NCBI RefSeq assembly: GCF_000519205.1
Contig: NZ_JAFB01000022.1
Location: 159,372-210,441 of the forward strand
Length of the DNA: 51,070 bases
Source: Amycolatopsis taiwanensis DSM 45107
GTDB lineage: Bacteria > Actinomycetota > Actinomycetes > Mycobacteriales > Pseudonocardiaceae
Reading direction: 5' to 3'
Under the pieces are notes generated by a model. The model was not told where the DNA came from. It did no database searches and saw only the letters and a list, made by a program, of their open reading frames with translations. Below are positions 1-8,326 of this stretch, piece by piece; position 1 is the stretch's first letter; each line of letters begins with the position of its first letter. Made by a program: the position numbers and the translations under genes.

Positions 1-1
1 C

Positions 2-19
2 AAGCGGCTCCGCCGCTTT
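2..19 (+). terminator. Hairpin terminator of the gene upstream of the window
   Basis: A perfect 7-bp stem, AAGCGGC/GCCGCTT (2-8 and 12-18) with a 3-base loop, is followed by a short T run. It sits 35 bases before the first gene, so it most likely ends a transcript entering from the left. The T run is short, so termination strength is uncertain. Confidence 0.5.
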
Positions 20-52
20 GAAACACCACTCAGCGCCCCAAGGAAACGCACT

Positions 53-2050
53 ATGACTTCAGCGTTCGACCCGCTCGTTCCCCGCCCGATCGACCGGCCC
101 ACCGACGTGCCGCTGCGGGATGCGCTCACCGCGGAACAGCTCGAATCGCTTGACGAGGCGAAGATCTTCGCCGGCCCGCCCGAGCCCGCCGATCGGCCGG
201 AGTGGCGTGAGCGCCTGCGCCAGTGGCGCGAAGATTCCCGATCCCGGCACGGTTACACCGGGACGGCCTACGACCGCCCGGCTGCCGCATGGGCGTCACG
301 TTGCTACACGGTCGCCCAGGTATGGCTGTGGGACGAGTTGCTGTACTCGTTCGGGGAACGCCGGTTCACTCCCGAACGCTTCCTGGCCGACGCGCATGAT
401 CGCTTCGGCGGCCTCGACGCCGTGGTGCTGTGGCACGCGTATCCCGTGATCGGCATCGACGACCGCAACCAGTGGGACTTCTACCGCGACGTGCCCGGCA
501 TTCGCGAGCTCGTCGGGGCGCTGCACGATGCGGGGCTCCGCGTGTTCGTCGACTACAACCCGTGGGATGTCGGCACGCGGCGCGGCCGCGACGACGTCAC
601 CGAGTTGGCGGCGCTTGTCGCCGATCTCGGCGCGGACGGCGTCTTCCTCGACACGCTGAAGAAGGCCGAGCCGGAACTCGTCGCGCGGCTGGAGGCGGCC
701 CGGCCCGGGATCGTGCTCGAGGGCGAGTCCAAGCTGCCGGTCGCACGCATCGAGGACCATTCGTGCTCCTGGGCCCAGTTCTTCGCGGACTCGCCGGTGC
801 CCGGCGTGCTGCGCGCGCACTGGTACGAGCGCCGGCACATGCAACACCACGTCCGTCGCTGGCACCGCGACCATTCCGAGGAACTGCAGTCCGCGTGGCT
901 GAACGGCGTCGGCGTCATGGTGTGGGAGGTCGTCTTCGGCGTGTGGGTCGGCTGGTCGCGCCGCGACGCCTCGACCGTACGCCGCATGGTCACCGTGCAA
1001 CGCGCCGCCGGCGACCTGCTTCTCCACGGCGCCTGGACACCCCTTGCCCAGCTCGCTCGCGAGGCGGAAGCGGCGGGGGTGCACGCTTCCCGCTGGGAAC
1101 TCGACGACTGGACACTGTGGACGGTCGTCAACCGCGGTGACGACGACTACCACGGTCCGGTCCTCCCGCGACCCGCAGCGGGCACGCTGATCGACCTGTT
1201 CGCGGGCGGGCCGGCCGGGACGTCCGTAACGGTCCCCGCACGCGGGATCGCCGCGCTGGTGCACGTCGCGCCGGGAGCCGCCGAACCCGCCTGGCTGCCC
1301 GGGCTTCTCGACGCGCTCCGCGACATGCCGCACGACGCGGATGCCCGTTTTCCGCATCGCCTGGCGGCCCGCCGGCACCCGGCCGCAACGACCGGCGAGC
1401 CCGAGCCGGGCGCCGTTGTCGTGCCCGCCGGACCCTACGTGCTGACCGTGCGGCACCGCGCCCGCGAGACCGGGATGTACCAGGGCGCGCCCTACGTCGA
1501 CGAATGGAAGCCGTTGGCGCCACGGCTGCACGATGCGCGGACACTCCAGCGGGACGGCGAACTCGCCGGCCCCGTCGCGGTCGCCGAGCTGGAGGTCACG
1601 AACGCGCAGTTCGCGGATTTCCTTGATGCGACGGGCTATCGGCCCGCCGAAGGGCACCGGTTCCTCGCACACTGGGTGGACGGCCGCCCGGCGCCGGGGA
1701 CGCACGACCAGCCGGTCACGTTCGTCGACCTCGACGACGCCCGGGCATACTGCGCGTGGCGTGGCGGCCGGCTGCCCACCGAGGACGAGTGGCAGCTCGC
1801 CGGCGAGACCGGCCGCCTCCGGCGCGGCGAGCCCGCCGTGTGGAACTGGACCGAAAGCGAGCACAGCGACGGGCGTACCCGCTTCGTCATGCTCAAGGGC
1901 GGTAGCGACTACTGCGCCGAGGGTTCCGACTGGTATGTCGAAGGCGGCCGTCGGGAGCCGGATTACAGCGTGAAACTGCTGCTTCCCGGACTGGGGCTGG
2001 CGCGCAGGGCTACCCTCGGTTTCCGGTGTGCCTGGGACGTGCCGGCGTAG
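53..2050 (+). CDS. Barrel-like hydrolase domain fused to a SUMF1/FGE-like domain
   Basis: 665 aa. Residues about 80-400 resemble the barrel of glycoside hydrolase-type proteins (DAVVLWHAYPVIGID, then GLRVFVDYNPWD, then ADGVFLDTLKK), followed by a beta-rich linker. Residues about 500-662 are a SUMF1/formylglycine-generating-enzyme fold: EVTNAQFADFL, AYCAWRGGRLPTEDEWQ, GGSDYC and LGFRCAWD. True aerobic FGEs use a pair of cysteines just after the GGS motif. Here only C621 is present near that position, so sulfatase activation is unlikely and the domain may bind or modify another ligand. No signal peptide is seen. No operon partner is visible, since the ECF sigma gene starts 60 bases later and probably belongs to a separate unit. 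The fold calls come from motif recognition; the function is unknown. Confidence 0.75.
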   Translation: MTSAFDPLVPRPIDRPTDVPLRDALTAEQLESLDEAKIFAGPPEPADRPEWRERLRQWREDSRSRHGYTGTAYDRPAAAWASRCYTVAQVWLWDELLYSFGERRFTPERFLADAHDRFGGLDAVVLWHAYPVIGIDDRNQWDFYRDVPGIRELVGALHDAGLRVFVDYNPWDVGTRRGRDDVTELAALVADLGADGVFLDTLKKAEPELVARLEAARPGIVLEGESKLPVARIEDHSCSWAQFFADSPVPGVLRAHWYERRHMQHHVRRWHRDHSEELQSAWLNGVGVMVWEVVFGVWVGWSRRDASTVRRMVTVQRAAGDLLLHGAWTPLAQLAREAEAAGVHASRWELDDWTLWTVVNRGDDDYHGPVLPRPAAGTLIDLFAGGPAGTSVTVPARGIAALVHVAPGAAEPAWLPGLLDALRDMPHDADARFPHRLAARRHPAATTGEPEPGAVVVPAGPYVLTVRHRARETGMYQGAPYVDEWKPLAPRLHDARTLQRDGELAGPVAVAELEVTNAQFADFLDATGYRPAEGHRFLAHWVDGRPAPGTHDQPVTFVDLDDARAYCAWRGGRLPTEDEWQLAGETGRLRRGEPAVWNWTESEHSDGRTRFVMLKGGSDYCAEGSDWYVEGGRREPDYSVKLLLPGLGLARRATLGFRCAWDVPA

Positions 2051-2109
2051 CTGACGCCTGCCGCGGCTTCGTTTGACAACACTTCGGGCGTTGCCGGGCA
2101 CTGACAGGC

Positions 2110-2703
2110 GTGACGATGGAATTGACCGGAGTGGGGGCACCGCTGGAGGTCGTCGATGACGTCGGAGACAGCGACCTTTGGCTGCGGGCGGCACGGGGCG
2201 ACAACGCGGCGTTCACAACGTTGTTCGAACGACACGCGCAGTCGGTGTGGAACCACACCTACCGGCTGACCGGTTCGTGGACCTCGGCCGAGGATCTGAC
2301 GTCGAGCACCTTCCTCGTCGCCTGGCGCAAGCGCGGCAAGGTCGTGCTGGTGCGAGACAGCCTGCTGCCGTGGCTCTACACGGTCGCCGGGAACCTCGCA
2401 CGCACCGAGTACCGGGGGGCGAACCGCAGGCTGCGGCTGTTGCCCCGCATCCCCGATCCACCGGTGGTGTCCGACCACGCCGACGCCGTTGCCGCGCAGG
2501 TCGACGGCGAAGAGCGGCTGCGGCAAGTGATCGACGCGGTGCATGCCTTGCCGCGCGCGCAGCGGCAGGTCGTCGAGCTGTGCCTGCTCGGCGACCTGCC
2601 GATCGCGGATGCGGCGGAACTGCTGGAGGTCGCCGAAGTCACCGTTCGTGCCCACCTGTCCCGGGCACGGGCGCAGCTTCGTGCCCTTATGGAGGAGAAA
2701 TGA
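2110..2703 (+). CDS. ECF-type RNA polymerase sigma factor
   Basis: 197 aa from GTG at 2110; ATG at 2116 is an equally possible start. The sigma-70 region 2 is seen at about residues 20-95 (AAFTTLFERHAQSVWNHTYR, then SAEDLTSSTFLVAW). Region 4 is at about 140-195 (LPRAQRQVVELCLLGDLPIA, then EVTVRAHLSRARAQLR). Length and layout fit an ECF sigma factor that directs RNA polymerase to a small regulon. Its stop overlaps the ATG of the next gene (ATGA), so the two are translationally coupled. The partner has one membrane segment, as anti-sigma-like partners do. The signal and target promoters cannot be told from the sequence. Confidence 0.88.
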   Translation: MTMELTGVGAPLEVVDDVGDSDLWLRAARGDNAAFTTLFERHAQSVWNHTYRLTGSWTSAEDLTSSTFLVAWRKRGKVVLVRDSLLPWLYTVAGNLARTEYRGANRRLRLLPRIPDPPVVSDHADAVAAQVDGEERLRQVIDAVHALPRAQRQVVELCLLGDLPIADAAELLEVAEVTVRAHLSRARAQLRALMEEK

Positions 2704-3935
2704 CCGACGATCTCCGTCTTCCCCCGCCGCGCGAACTTCCGCCCGACGTCCGCCTCCGCCTACGTGAAGCCGTTACGACCGGAGTTACGGCGCGCCGGCA
2801 CGCACCGGCGAGCATGCTGGCGGCCGCGGCGGCAGTCGTCCTGCTCGTCGCGAGTGCGGTGGTTGCCGTGCAGCTCGCCCGGCCGCAGTCCGATGAGGCG
2901 GCGGGCGGCGGGACCGGCCTCACGAGCCAGACGCTCGACCGGTGCTGGGCGGCCGTCGGCGCCGCGGGCAAGACCAGCAAGGTCCCCGACCGGAAGAAGT
3001 GGGACAAGGCGTCCCTCAGCGTGCAGGGGGACGACGTCGTCGTCGCGTTCACCGCGGACGGAAAACCCACGTTCTGTGAGACAACGTCGACGATGGTGAC
3101 AATGTCGGATCCGAACGCGAAGCCCGCCTACGCCACCGGAACCCGTACCGCGCTGTTGCTCTACACCAGCACCGGACTGGCCGCCGGCGTCGCGGATCCC
3201 GCGTGGGACAAGGTCGGGCTCAACCGGGCGTCGGACCGTTTGGGTATTTCGATGAATGACGTCACGAAGGCCACGCATCAGTTCACGAGCTTCACCCAGA
3301 CCGACCCGGCGACGACCCGGCTTTGCGCCGAGCGATGGGACAACGGCCAGCGGATGAGCAAGTGGCCCTGCCTCGAACTGCCCCGGCCGCCGGCACCGCT
3401 GTTCAGCGTCGTCGATCGCCCGGGCGACCGGTCCACCCTCCAGGGCAAGGCGCTGGGCGAATGCCTGGCCGGGCTCGCGCAGCCACCGGCCGACCAGGAC
3501 GCCTATCAGCCCGGGGTCCTGCTCGAGGATGGGCCCTACCAGGTGGTGCTAGGCCGGACCGCGGCGCACACGGTGGCCTGCACCACCGAACCGGATTCGA
3601 GCAGCCCCTCCGGAAAGGTCCGCCGGCTCTACCAGGACACCTTCATCGGCCAGTCCATCCCGGTACGCCGTCTCTCGGTGCCGGGTCTGGGCAAGGACGG
3701 CGCGAAGGTGCCGTTCGTCGGCATCCTGCCCCCTTCCGGGGTATCGATGGTCGCTGACTTCTCGTTCGGAGAACCGGTTGGCATCCCGGTCAGGAACGGG
3801 ACCTTCGGAACCTGGCTGCCGGCCGGGGCGAAGCCGGTTTCGTCGAACGGTGACACATGGGTCAAGGCATTGGACGCCAAAGGCGTGGACGGCGTAGCCC
3901 CCTGGTTGTTCAACGGCTACGTGCCGATGAAGTAG
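2700..3935 (+). CDS. Single-pass membrane protein coupled to the ECF sigma factor
   Basis: 411 aa from the ATG that overlaps the sigma stop codon; the reading frame is open further upstream, but that part only shadows the sigma gene. A short cytoplasmic N-terminus of about 35 residues (PPPRELPPDVRLRLREAV) precedes one transmembrane helix at about 38-61, then a large extracytoplasmic domain of about 340 residues with several cysteines. The layout matches sigma-partner membrane proteins common in actinomycetes. No zinc-binding anti-sigma (ZAS) His-x3-Cys-x2-Cys motif is present, so anti-sigma activity is an inference from position alone. Confidence 0.75.
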   Translation: MTDDLRLPPPRELPPDVRLRLREAVTTGVTARRHAPASMLAAAAAVVLLVASAVVAVQLARPQSDEAAGGGTGLTSQTLDRCWAAVGAAGKTSKVPDRKKWDKASLSVQGDDVVVAFTADGKPTFCETTSTMVTMSDPNAKPAYATGTRTALLLYTSTGLAAGVADPAWDKVGLNRASDRLGISMNDVTKATHQFTSFTQTDPATTRLCAERWDNGQRMSKWPCLELPRPPAPLFSVVDRPGDRSTLQGKALGECLAGLAQPPADQDAYQPGVLLEDGPYQVVLGRTAAHTVACTTEPDSSSPSGKVRRLYQDTFIGQSIPVRRLSVPGLGKDGAKVPFVGILPPSGVSMVADFSFGEPVGIPVRNGTFGTWLPAGAKPVSSNGDTWVKALDAKGVDGVAPWLFNGYVPMK

Positions 3936-3953
3936 GGCAAGTCTTTTTTCCTG

Positions 3954-3993
3954 GTGCGGGGCGTAGCGACGATCACTACGCCCGCACCGTTTT
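3954..3993 (+). terminator. Hairpin terminator after the sigma operon
   Basis: An almost perfect 12-13 bp stem (3954-3966 pairs with 3976-3987, one bulged base) is followed by CGTTTTG. The hairpin spans the stop codon of the convergent amidohydrolase gene at 3976-3978. It fits best as a rho-independent terminator for the plus-strand sigma operon. Confidence 0.65.
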
Positions 3994-5214
3994 GCCCGTC
4001 GGCTCGCCGGAGCCGACCACGCGCGCGCCGTCCTTCCACACTTCCCGCACGTTGCCGGCCAGCTGATCCAGGTCGTAGGCACTCCCGGCGACAACGACCA
4101 AATCGGCGCGATACCCGGGAGCAATCCTGCCCAGTTCGTCGCCGTATCCGAGCAAGGTCGCCGCCGACGACGTGGTCGCGGCCAGCACCTCGGCCGGGCT
4201 CATCCCACAGGCCGCCATCAGCGGGAGCTCCTCCAGGTTGGTGCCGTGCGGGCCCACCCCGCTGTCGGTGCCCATCGCGATCCGGACGCCCGCGGCGGCC
4301 GCCCTGCGCACCGACTCGGCGTGGATCTCGGCCACCTCCTCGGCCTTGCGGACCACGACCTCGGGCAGCGCGGCGCCCGCCTTGCCCGCGCGGATGACGT
4401 TGACCGGCGCGACCAGGGTGGGCACCAGCCAGGTCTGGTGCTGCAGCATCAGGTCGATGGCTTCGTCGTCGAGGTACATGCCGTGCTCGATGGAGCGGAT
4501 ACCGGCCCGGATCGCGTTCTTGATGCCGTCGGTGCCCTGGGCGTGCGCCATCACATACCGGCCCTGCATGGCCGCCTCGGCGACCAGCACGTCGAGTTCG
4601 GCCGGCGTGAACTGCGAATGCTTGGGATCGTCGCCGGGCGAGAGCACTCCACCGGTTGTGCAGACCTTCAGCACCTCGGCGCCCGCCCTGATCAGCGTGC
4701 GGGCCGTACGTCGCATCTCGTCCGGGCCGTCGACCAGTGAAGGCGGCCGGCCGGGGTGCGGCAGGGACAACGGAACGCAATGGCCGGAGGGCAGCCAACC
4801 GTCGCCGTGCCCACCGGTCTGCGTGATCGCGTTGACCGAGATCTGCAGCCGCGGCCCGGGCAGCAGGCCGTCCTCGACCGCCTGCTTGATGCCGAGATCG
4901 GCCCCGGCGGCGTCGCGCACCGTCGTGATGCCGATCTCCAGGGTGCGGCGCAGGTTCTGCGCCGCCTCGTAGAACTGATAGGAGAACGGCCGGTACAGCC
5001 GGTGTATCACGTTTATCTCGGAAACCGTGACGTGCACATGGCAGTCGATGAGTCCGGGCAGCAGCGTGGTGCCGGTGCAGTCGACGACCTCGTCGCCGTC
5101 CAGCCCGGTGCCGATGTCGACGATCCGGCCGTCGGCCACCGCGACGTCCGCGGGAGCCGGTGCGGCGCCTGTTCCGTCGAATACCTGTCCGCCCGCGAAG
5201 ACTGTCCGCGTCAC
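3976..5214 (-). CDS. Metal-dependent amidohydrolase, prolidase-like
   Basis: 412 aa from GTG at 5214; this start forms a GTGA overlap with the symporter stop, and longer in-frame starts would run back into the symporter gene. It belongs to the amidohydrolase superfamily with the full metal set: HVH at H59/H61, a probable carboxylated lysine K183 in VLKVCTTGG, H224 (MAHAQG), H244 (SIEHGM) and D317 (MGTDSG). The layout resembles imidazolonepropionase-related and Xaa-Pro/Xaa-Arg carboxypeptidase (Sgx9260-type) hydrolases, so an N-acyl amino acid or dipeptide substrate is likely. It is the last gene of a four-gene operon with an M20 hydrolase and a sodium symporter, which supports a scavenging role. 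It is cytoplasmic, with no signal peptide. Confidence 0.85.
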   Translation of the reverse strand: MTRTVFAGGQVFDGTGAAPAPADVAVADGRIVDIGTGLDGDEVVDCTGTTLLPGLIDCHVHVTVSEINVIHRLYRPFSYQFYEAAQNLRRTLEIGITTVRDAAGADLGIKQAVEDGLLPGPRLQISVNAITQTGGHGDGWLPSGHCVPLSLPHPGRPPSLVDGPDEMRRTARTLIRAGAEVLKVCTTGGVLSPGDDPKHSQFTPAELDVLVAEAAMQGRYVMAHAQGTDGIKNAIRAGIRSIEHGMYLDDEAIDLMLQHQTWLVPTLVAPVNVIRAGKAGAALPEVVVRKAEEVAEIHAESVRRAAAAGVRIAMGTDSGVGPHGTNLEELPLMAACGMSPAEVLAATTSSAATLLGYGDELGRIAPGYRADLVVVAGSAYDLDQLAGNVREVWKDGARVVGSGEPTGKTVRA

Positions 5215-6659
5215 ACCGCACCTCCGGTTGTCAACTCCGCCTGCTGGGTAGGCGCCCGCCCCGCTGCCCGCTCGGCGGCCGCGGCGAGAGCGAGGACCAC
5301 GATGTTCACCCCGAGGCCGATCAGGCCCACATTGAACGTTCCGAACATCTTGGGCGCCCAGAAGGTGAGCACGATGACCACGACTTCCCCGGCGAGGAGG
5401 CCGGCCATCACCGGAACCTTGCTCACCACCTTGCGGCGGAAGAAACCGAGCGCGTTGGCGGGAGCGAGCTGCGCGGTCCCGTTGAACGTCAACAGCAGCA
5501 GGTTGGCGAGGAGGTCGGGGCGGAAGATCGCGAGCAGCAAGGCAAGGCCGCACGCGAGCACCACGGTGCCGTGGTTCACCCAGAACTGGGCGCGCTCATT
5601 GCGCACCCGCACGATGTTGCGGGCCACCGCCGACGAGATGCCCACGAGGATGCCCGCCGCGGGCACCATGGCGGTGGCGATCGCCCCGACCACGACCACG
5701 CCGACCAGCCACGGCGGCAACGTCTGCTGGGTCAGCGAGAGCAGGATGCCGTTGGAGTCGCTCTTCGGCGGCAACGTCAGCACCGCGGCGAACCCGATGA
5801 TCATCGGGAACATCAGCACCAATTCGTACAGCGGCAGCCAGGTGTAGTTGCGCCGCAATACTTCCGGGTTACGCGCGGACATCACACCGGGCCAGGTGTG
5901 GGGCAGGCACAGGAAGGCCACGCCGATGGCGCTGATCAGCATGCTGGTGATGAACCAGGTGTGGTCGTTGCTTCCGGCATGCACGGTCAGCAGGGACGGA
6001 CGCAGCTCCGCCACCCGGTGGAACACGCCGGAGATGCCACCGGCAAGGGACACCGGGATCGCGATGATCAGCACGGTGAGCACGACCAGCATGAGCGCGT
6101 CCTTGAAGTAGGCCGTCACCGCGACGCCGCGCAGTCCCGACCACAGCACGAACGCGATGACCAGCACGCAGGCGATCACCATGCTCACCGTGCTGGACGC
6201 CGCATTGCCCGTGGTCAGCTTGACGATCAGGCCGAGGCCCGTGATCTGCAGCTGGAGATAGGGAAGCACGAAGACGACGCCGAGGACCGCGGACGCGGTG
6301 CCCAGCGTCTTGCTGTCGAACCGGTCCTCCAGAAAGTCGCCCTGGGTGAGATAACCGCGTTCCTTTCCCAGCGTCCACACGCGTTTCGCGAGGAAGAACA
6401 GCACTATGTAGCCGATCGGCACGTACGGCAGCGCATACATCGCGGCGACCCCGCCGCTGAACGCCAGCCCGGCCATGCCCAGGAAGGTGAAGGTGGTGAA
6501 CACCTCGCCCGCCTGCAGGAACCACATGGTGACCGCGCCGAACCGGCGTCCGCCCACGGTCCACTCGGTGAGGTCCGCCGCCGGCTTTCGCCGCCCGACG
6601 AAGCCGAGCACGCCGATCAGCACGATGCCCGCGAAGGTGATGACCAGGATGGTGGTCAT
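5211..6659 (-). CDS. Sodium:solute symporter (SSS family)
   Basis: 482 aa and strongly hydrophobic throughout, with about 13 predicted membrane segments. The N-terminus (LTEWTVGGRRFGAVTMWFLQ, then AGEVFTTFTFLGMAG) is typical of the solute:sodium symporter family, which imports amino acids, sugars or carboxylates. It lies between a 67-aa DUF3311-type membrane protein, with which it shares an ATGA overlap, and an amidohydrolase, with which it shares a GTGA overlap. A DUF3311 protein next to an SSS symporter is a recurrent pairing in bacteria (established). The M20 and amidohydrolase neighbours suggest uptake of a small peptide or N-acylated amino acid (inference). Confidence 0.9.
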   Translation of the reverse strand: MTTILVITFAGIVLIGVLGFVGRRKPAADLTEWTVGGRRFGAVTMWFLQAGEVFTTFTFLGMAGLAFSGGVAAMYALPYVPIGYIVLFFLAKRVWTLGKERGYLTQGDFLEDRFDSKTLGTASAVLGVVFVLPYLQLQITGLGLIVKLTTGNAASSTVSMVIACVLVIAFVLWSGLRGVAVTAYFKDALMLVVLTVLIIAIPVSLAGGISGVFHRVAELRPSLLTVHAGSNDHTWFITSMLISAIGVAFLCLPHTWPGVMSARNPEVLRRNYTWLPLYELVLMFPMIIGFAAVLTLPPKSDSNGILLSLTQQTLPPWLVGVVVVGAIATAMVPAAGILVGISSAVARNIVRVRNERAQFWVNHGTVVLACGLALLLAIFRPDLLANLLLLTFNGTAQLAPANALGFFRRKVVSKVPVMAGLLAGEVVVIVLTFWAPKMFGTFNVGLIGLGVNIVVLALAAAAERAAGRAPTQQAELTTGGAV

Positions 6660-6859
6660 TGCTCACCGTCCTGGTGCTCGCCGGCCATCATCCGCGACGA
6701 GAGCAGGAAGGCCGGGGTGAGCAGGATGCACCAGAACCCGCCCCACACCAACATCGGCGGCAACCCGAACCACAGCGTCTCGCTGTTGACGAACGGGAGA
6801 AACGGCATGAGCACCAACGCCAGCGCTGGCACCAGAGGTGGCAGGTAGTACGGACGCAT
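6656..6859 (-). CDS. DUF3311-type small membrane protein
   Basis: 67 aa with two hydrophobic segments, at about 8-24 and 33-54, split by an FVNSETLWFGLPP turn, and a charged tail (GEHQDGEQ). This is the usual DUF3311 pattern, found as a small subunit or accessory of SSS symporters. The ATG at 6859 was chosen because it begins the conserved MRPYYLPPLVPALAL segment; the frame is open much further upstream but loses coding character. Its stop overlaps the symporter start (ATGA). Confidence 0.8.
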   Translation of the reverse strand: MRPYYLPPLVPALALVLMPFLPFVNSETLWFGLPPMLVWGGFWCILLTPAFLLSSRMMAGEHQDGEQ

Positions 6860-6929
6860 AGCGCCTCCCATGGGTTGGGTGTTGTGCCGGTCGGGGTTCT
6901 GGTGCGTTCCCAGGACGCCGGTTTCGCCG

Positions 6930-8123
6930 CTACTCGGCCCTTGCCTGCCTTCGGACGGCCAGCTCGGCGAGCAGCGCGGCGCCGTCTGCGAGAACACCGT
7001 CGTCGAAGGCGGCCAGCGGTGAATGGTTGTAGGGCGCGGTTTCCGGGTCGTCCGAACAACAGGCACCCAGGAAGACATAGGCTCCCGGGACCTCGTTGAG
7101 CACACGGGAGAAATCTTCCGAGCCACTCAGCGGATTGTCCATCAGGTGGTAGCGCTCTTCGCCGAAGACTTCGCGCACCGTGTCGGCGAGGAAGTCGTGT
7201 TCGTCGGCGTTGTTGACGGTTGCCGGGTATTCGGGTTCGAAGCTCACCTCGGCCTTGAGGCCGTATGCGGTGGCCGTGTCCTGGCAGAGCCGCACCGCGG
7301 TCTCGGCGACCCGCTCGGCGGCTTCCGCGGAAAAGCTCCGCACGGTGGCTTCGAACGTCGCGTCGTCCGGGATGATGTTGCGCCGGGTCCCGGCGTGGAA
7401 CTGGCCGACCGTGATCACGACCGGGTCGAACACGTCGAACCGCCGGGTCACCATGGTTTGCAGCGCCGTGACCATCTCGCAGGCGACGGCCACCGGGTCG
7501 AGCGCCCGGTGCGGGGCCGAGCCGTGACCGCCCGATCCGATCACGCGGACAAAGAGGCCACCGGAGGCGGCCATGAGCGGGCCCGGGCGGGCGGCGAACA
7601 TTCCGTTCGGCTCCGACGCCGAGCTCACGTGCAGCCCGTACGCCGCGTCGACCGGCCGGCCCGCCGAGGTGAGCACGCCCTCCTCGATCATGAGACCCGC
7701 GCCGTCCCAGCCTTCCTCGCCCGGCTGGAACATGAACACGATGTCCCCGCCGAGTTCGTCCTTGCGCGCGGACAGCAGCCGCGCGGCGCCGACCAGACCC
7801 GCCGTGTGCAGGTCGTGGCCGCAGGCGTGCATGGCGCCCTCGTGCCGTGAACTGAAGGAAACCCCGGACCGTTCGGTCACCGGCAACGCGTCCATGTCGC
7901 CCCGCAGCAGCACCGTCGGTCCCGGCTTTCCGCCCCGCAGCACCGCGGTCACCGACGAGAGGCCGGTGCCGGTGCTGATTTCGAGGGGCAGCCCGTCGAG
8001 GGCGGCCAGCACCATGTCCTGTGTCTTGGGCAGGTGCAGGCCGATCTCCGGGATCTGGTGCAGTTCCCGCCGCAGTGCCACCAGGTCGTCCAGCATCCCG
8101 GTCGCATCCTCGCGCAGGGTCAT
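6930..8123 (-). CDS. M20-family amidohydrolase / aminoacylase
   Basis: 397 aa. This is the M20 zinc hydrolase fold of the hippurate hydrolase / N-acyl-L-amino acid amidohydrolase group: GDMDALPV (D76, D78), HACGHDLH (C101, H103) and QPGEEG with the catalytic E136/E137. The dimerisation domain sits in the middle third. Length is normal for the family. It is the first gene of the minus-strand operon that continues with DUF3311, the symporter and the amidohydrolase, and it is divergent from a double-domain Lrp/AsnC regulator. It probably releases free amino acids from N-acyl or N-aryl conjugates in the cytoplasm (inference). Confidence 0.9.
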   Translation of the reverse strand: MTLREDATGMLDDLVALRRELHQIPEIGLHLPKTQDMVLAALDGLPLEISTGTGLSSVTAVLRGGKPGPTVLLRGDMDALPVTERSGVSFSSRHEGAMHACGHDLHTAGLVGAARLLSARKDELGGDIVFMFQPGEEGWDGAGLMIEEGVLTSAGRPVDAAYGLHVSSASEPNGMFAARPGPLMAASGGLFVRVIGSGGHGSAPHRALDPVAVACEMVTALQTMVTRRFDVFDPVVITVGQFHAGTRRNIIPDDATFEATVRSFSAEAAERVAETAVRLCQDTATAYGLKAEVSFEPEYPATVNNADEHDFLADTVREVFGEERYHLMDNPLSGSEDFSRVLNEVPGAYVFLGACCSDDPETAPYNHSPLAAFDDGVLADGAALLAELAVRRQARAE

Positions 8124-8326
8124 GAAGCCTCCGATCTCACTTCGCGATGTGCCTGATCAACATCATGCAAACGGCGAGCACCATGCACCCGAAGTTCGCA
8201 AGAAGCGTGCACGAAGGCGCGTCGATAGGGAGAATCCGCCATGGCGGCCGGGAAAGCAGCGGATGTCAGCCACGACGACGCGGAGATCAGCTTTCGGTCG
8301 TCGGCGGGTTTCAGGGACGAGGGACG
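8124..8326. promoter_or_regulatory. Divergent promoter region, M20 operon versus Lrp regulator
   Basis: 203 bases between two divergent genes. Several ATGCA/TGCAC-like elements occur at about 8165-8215 and could be regulator half-sites, but no convincing palindrome or -35/-10 pair was found. A GGGACGAGGGACG ribosome-binding stretch precedes ATG 8327. Confidence 0.4.

Noticed and set aside
296..2194. 632-aa open frame opposite the first gene
   Set aside because: It is a GC-bias shadow; the plus-strand gene has clear SUMF1 motifs, and this frame has no recognisable domain or RBS.
5160..6848. 562-aa plus-strand open frame over the symporter
   Set aside because: It is low-complexity, rich in His, Arg and Asp, and antisense to a clear membrane transporter; a shadow frame.
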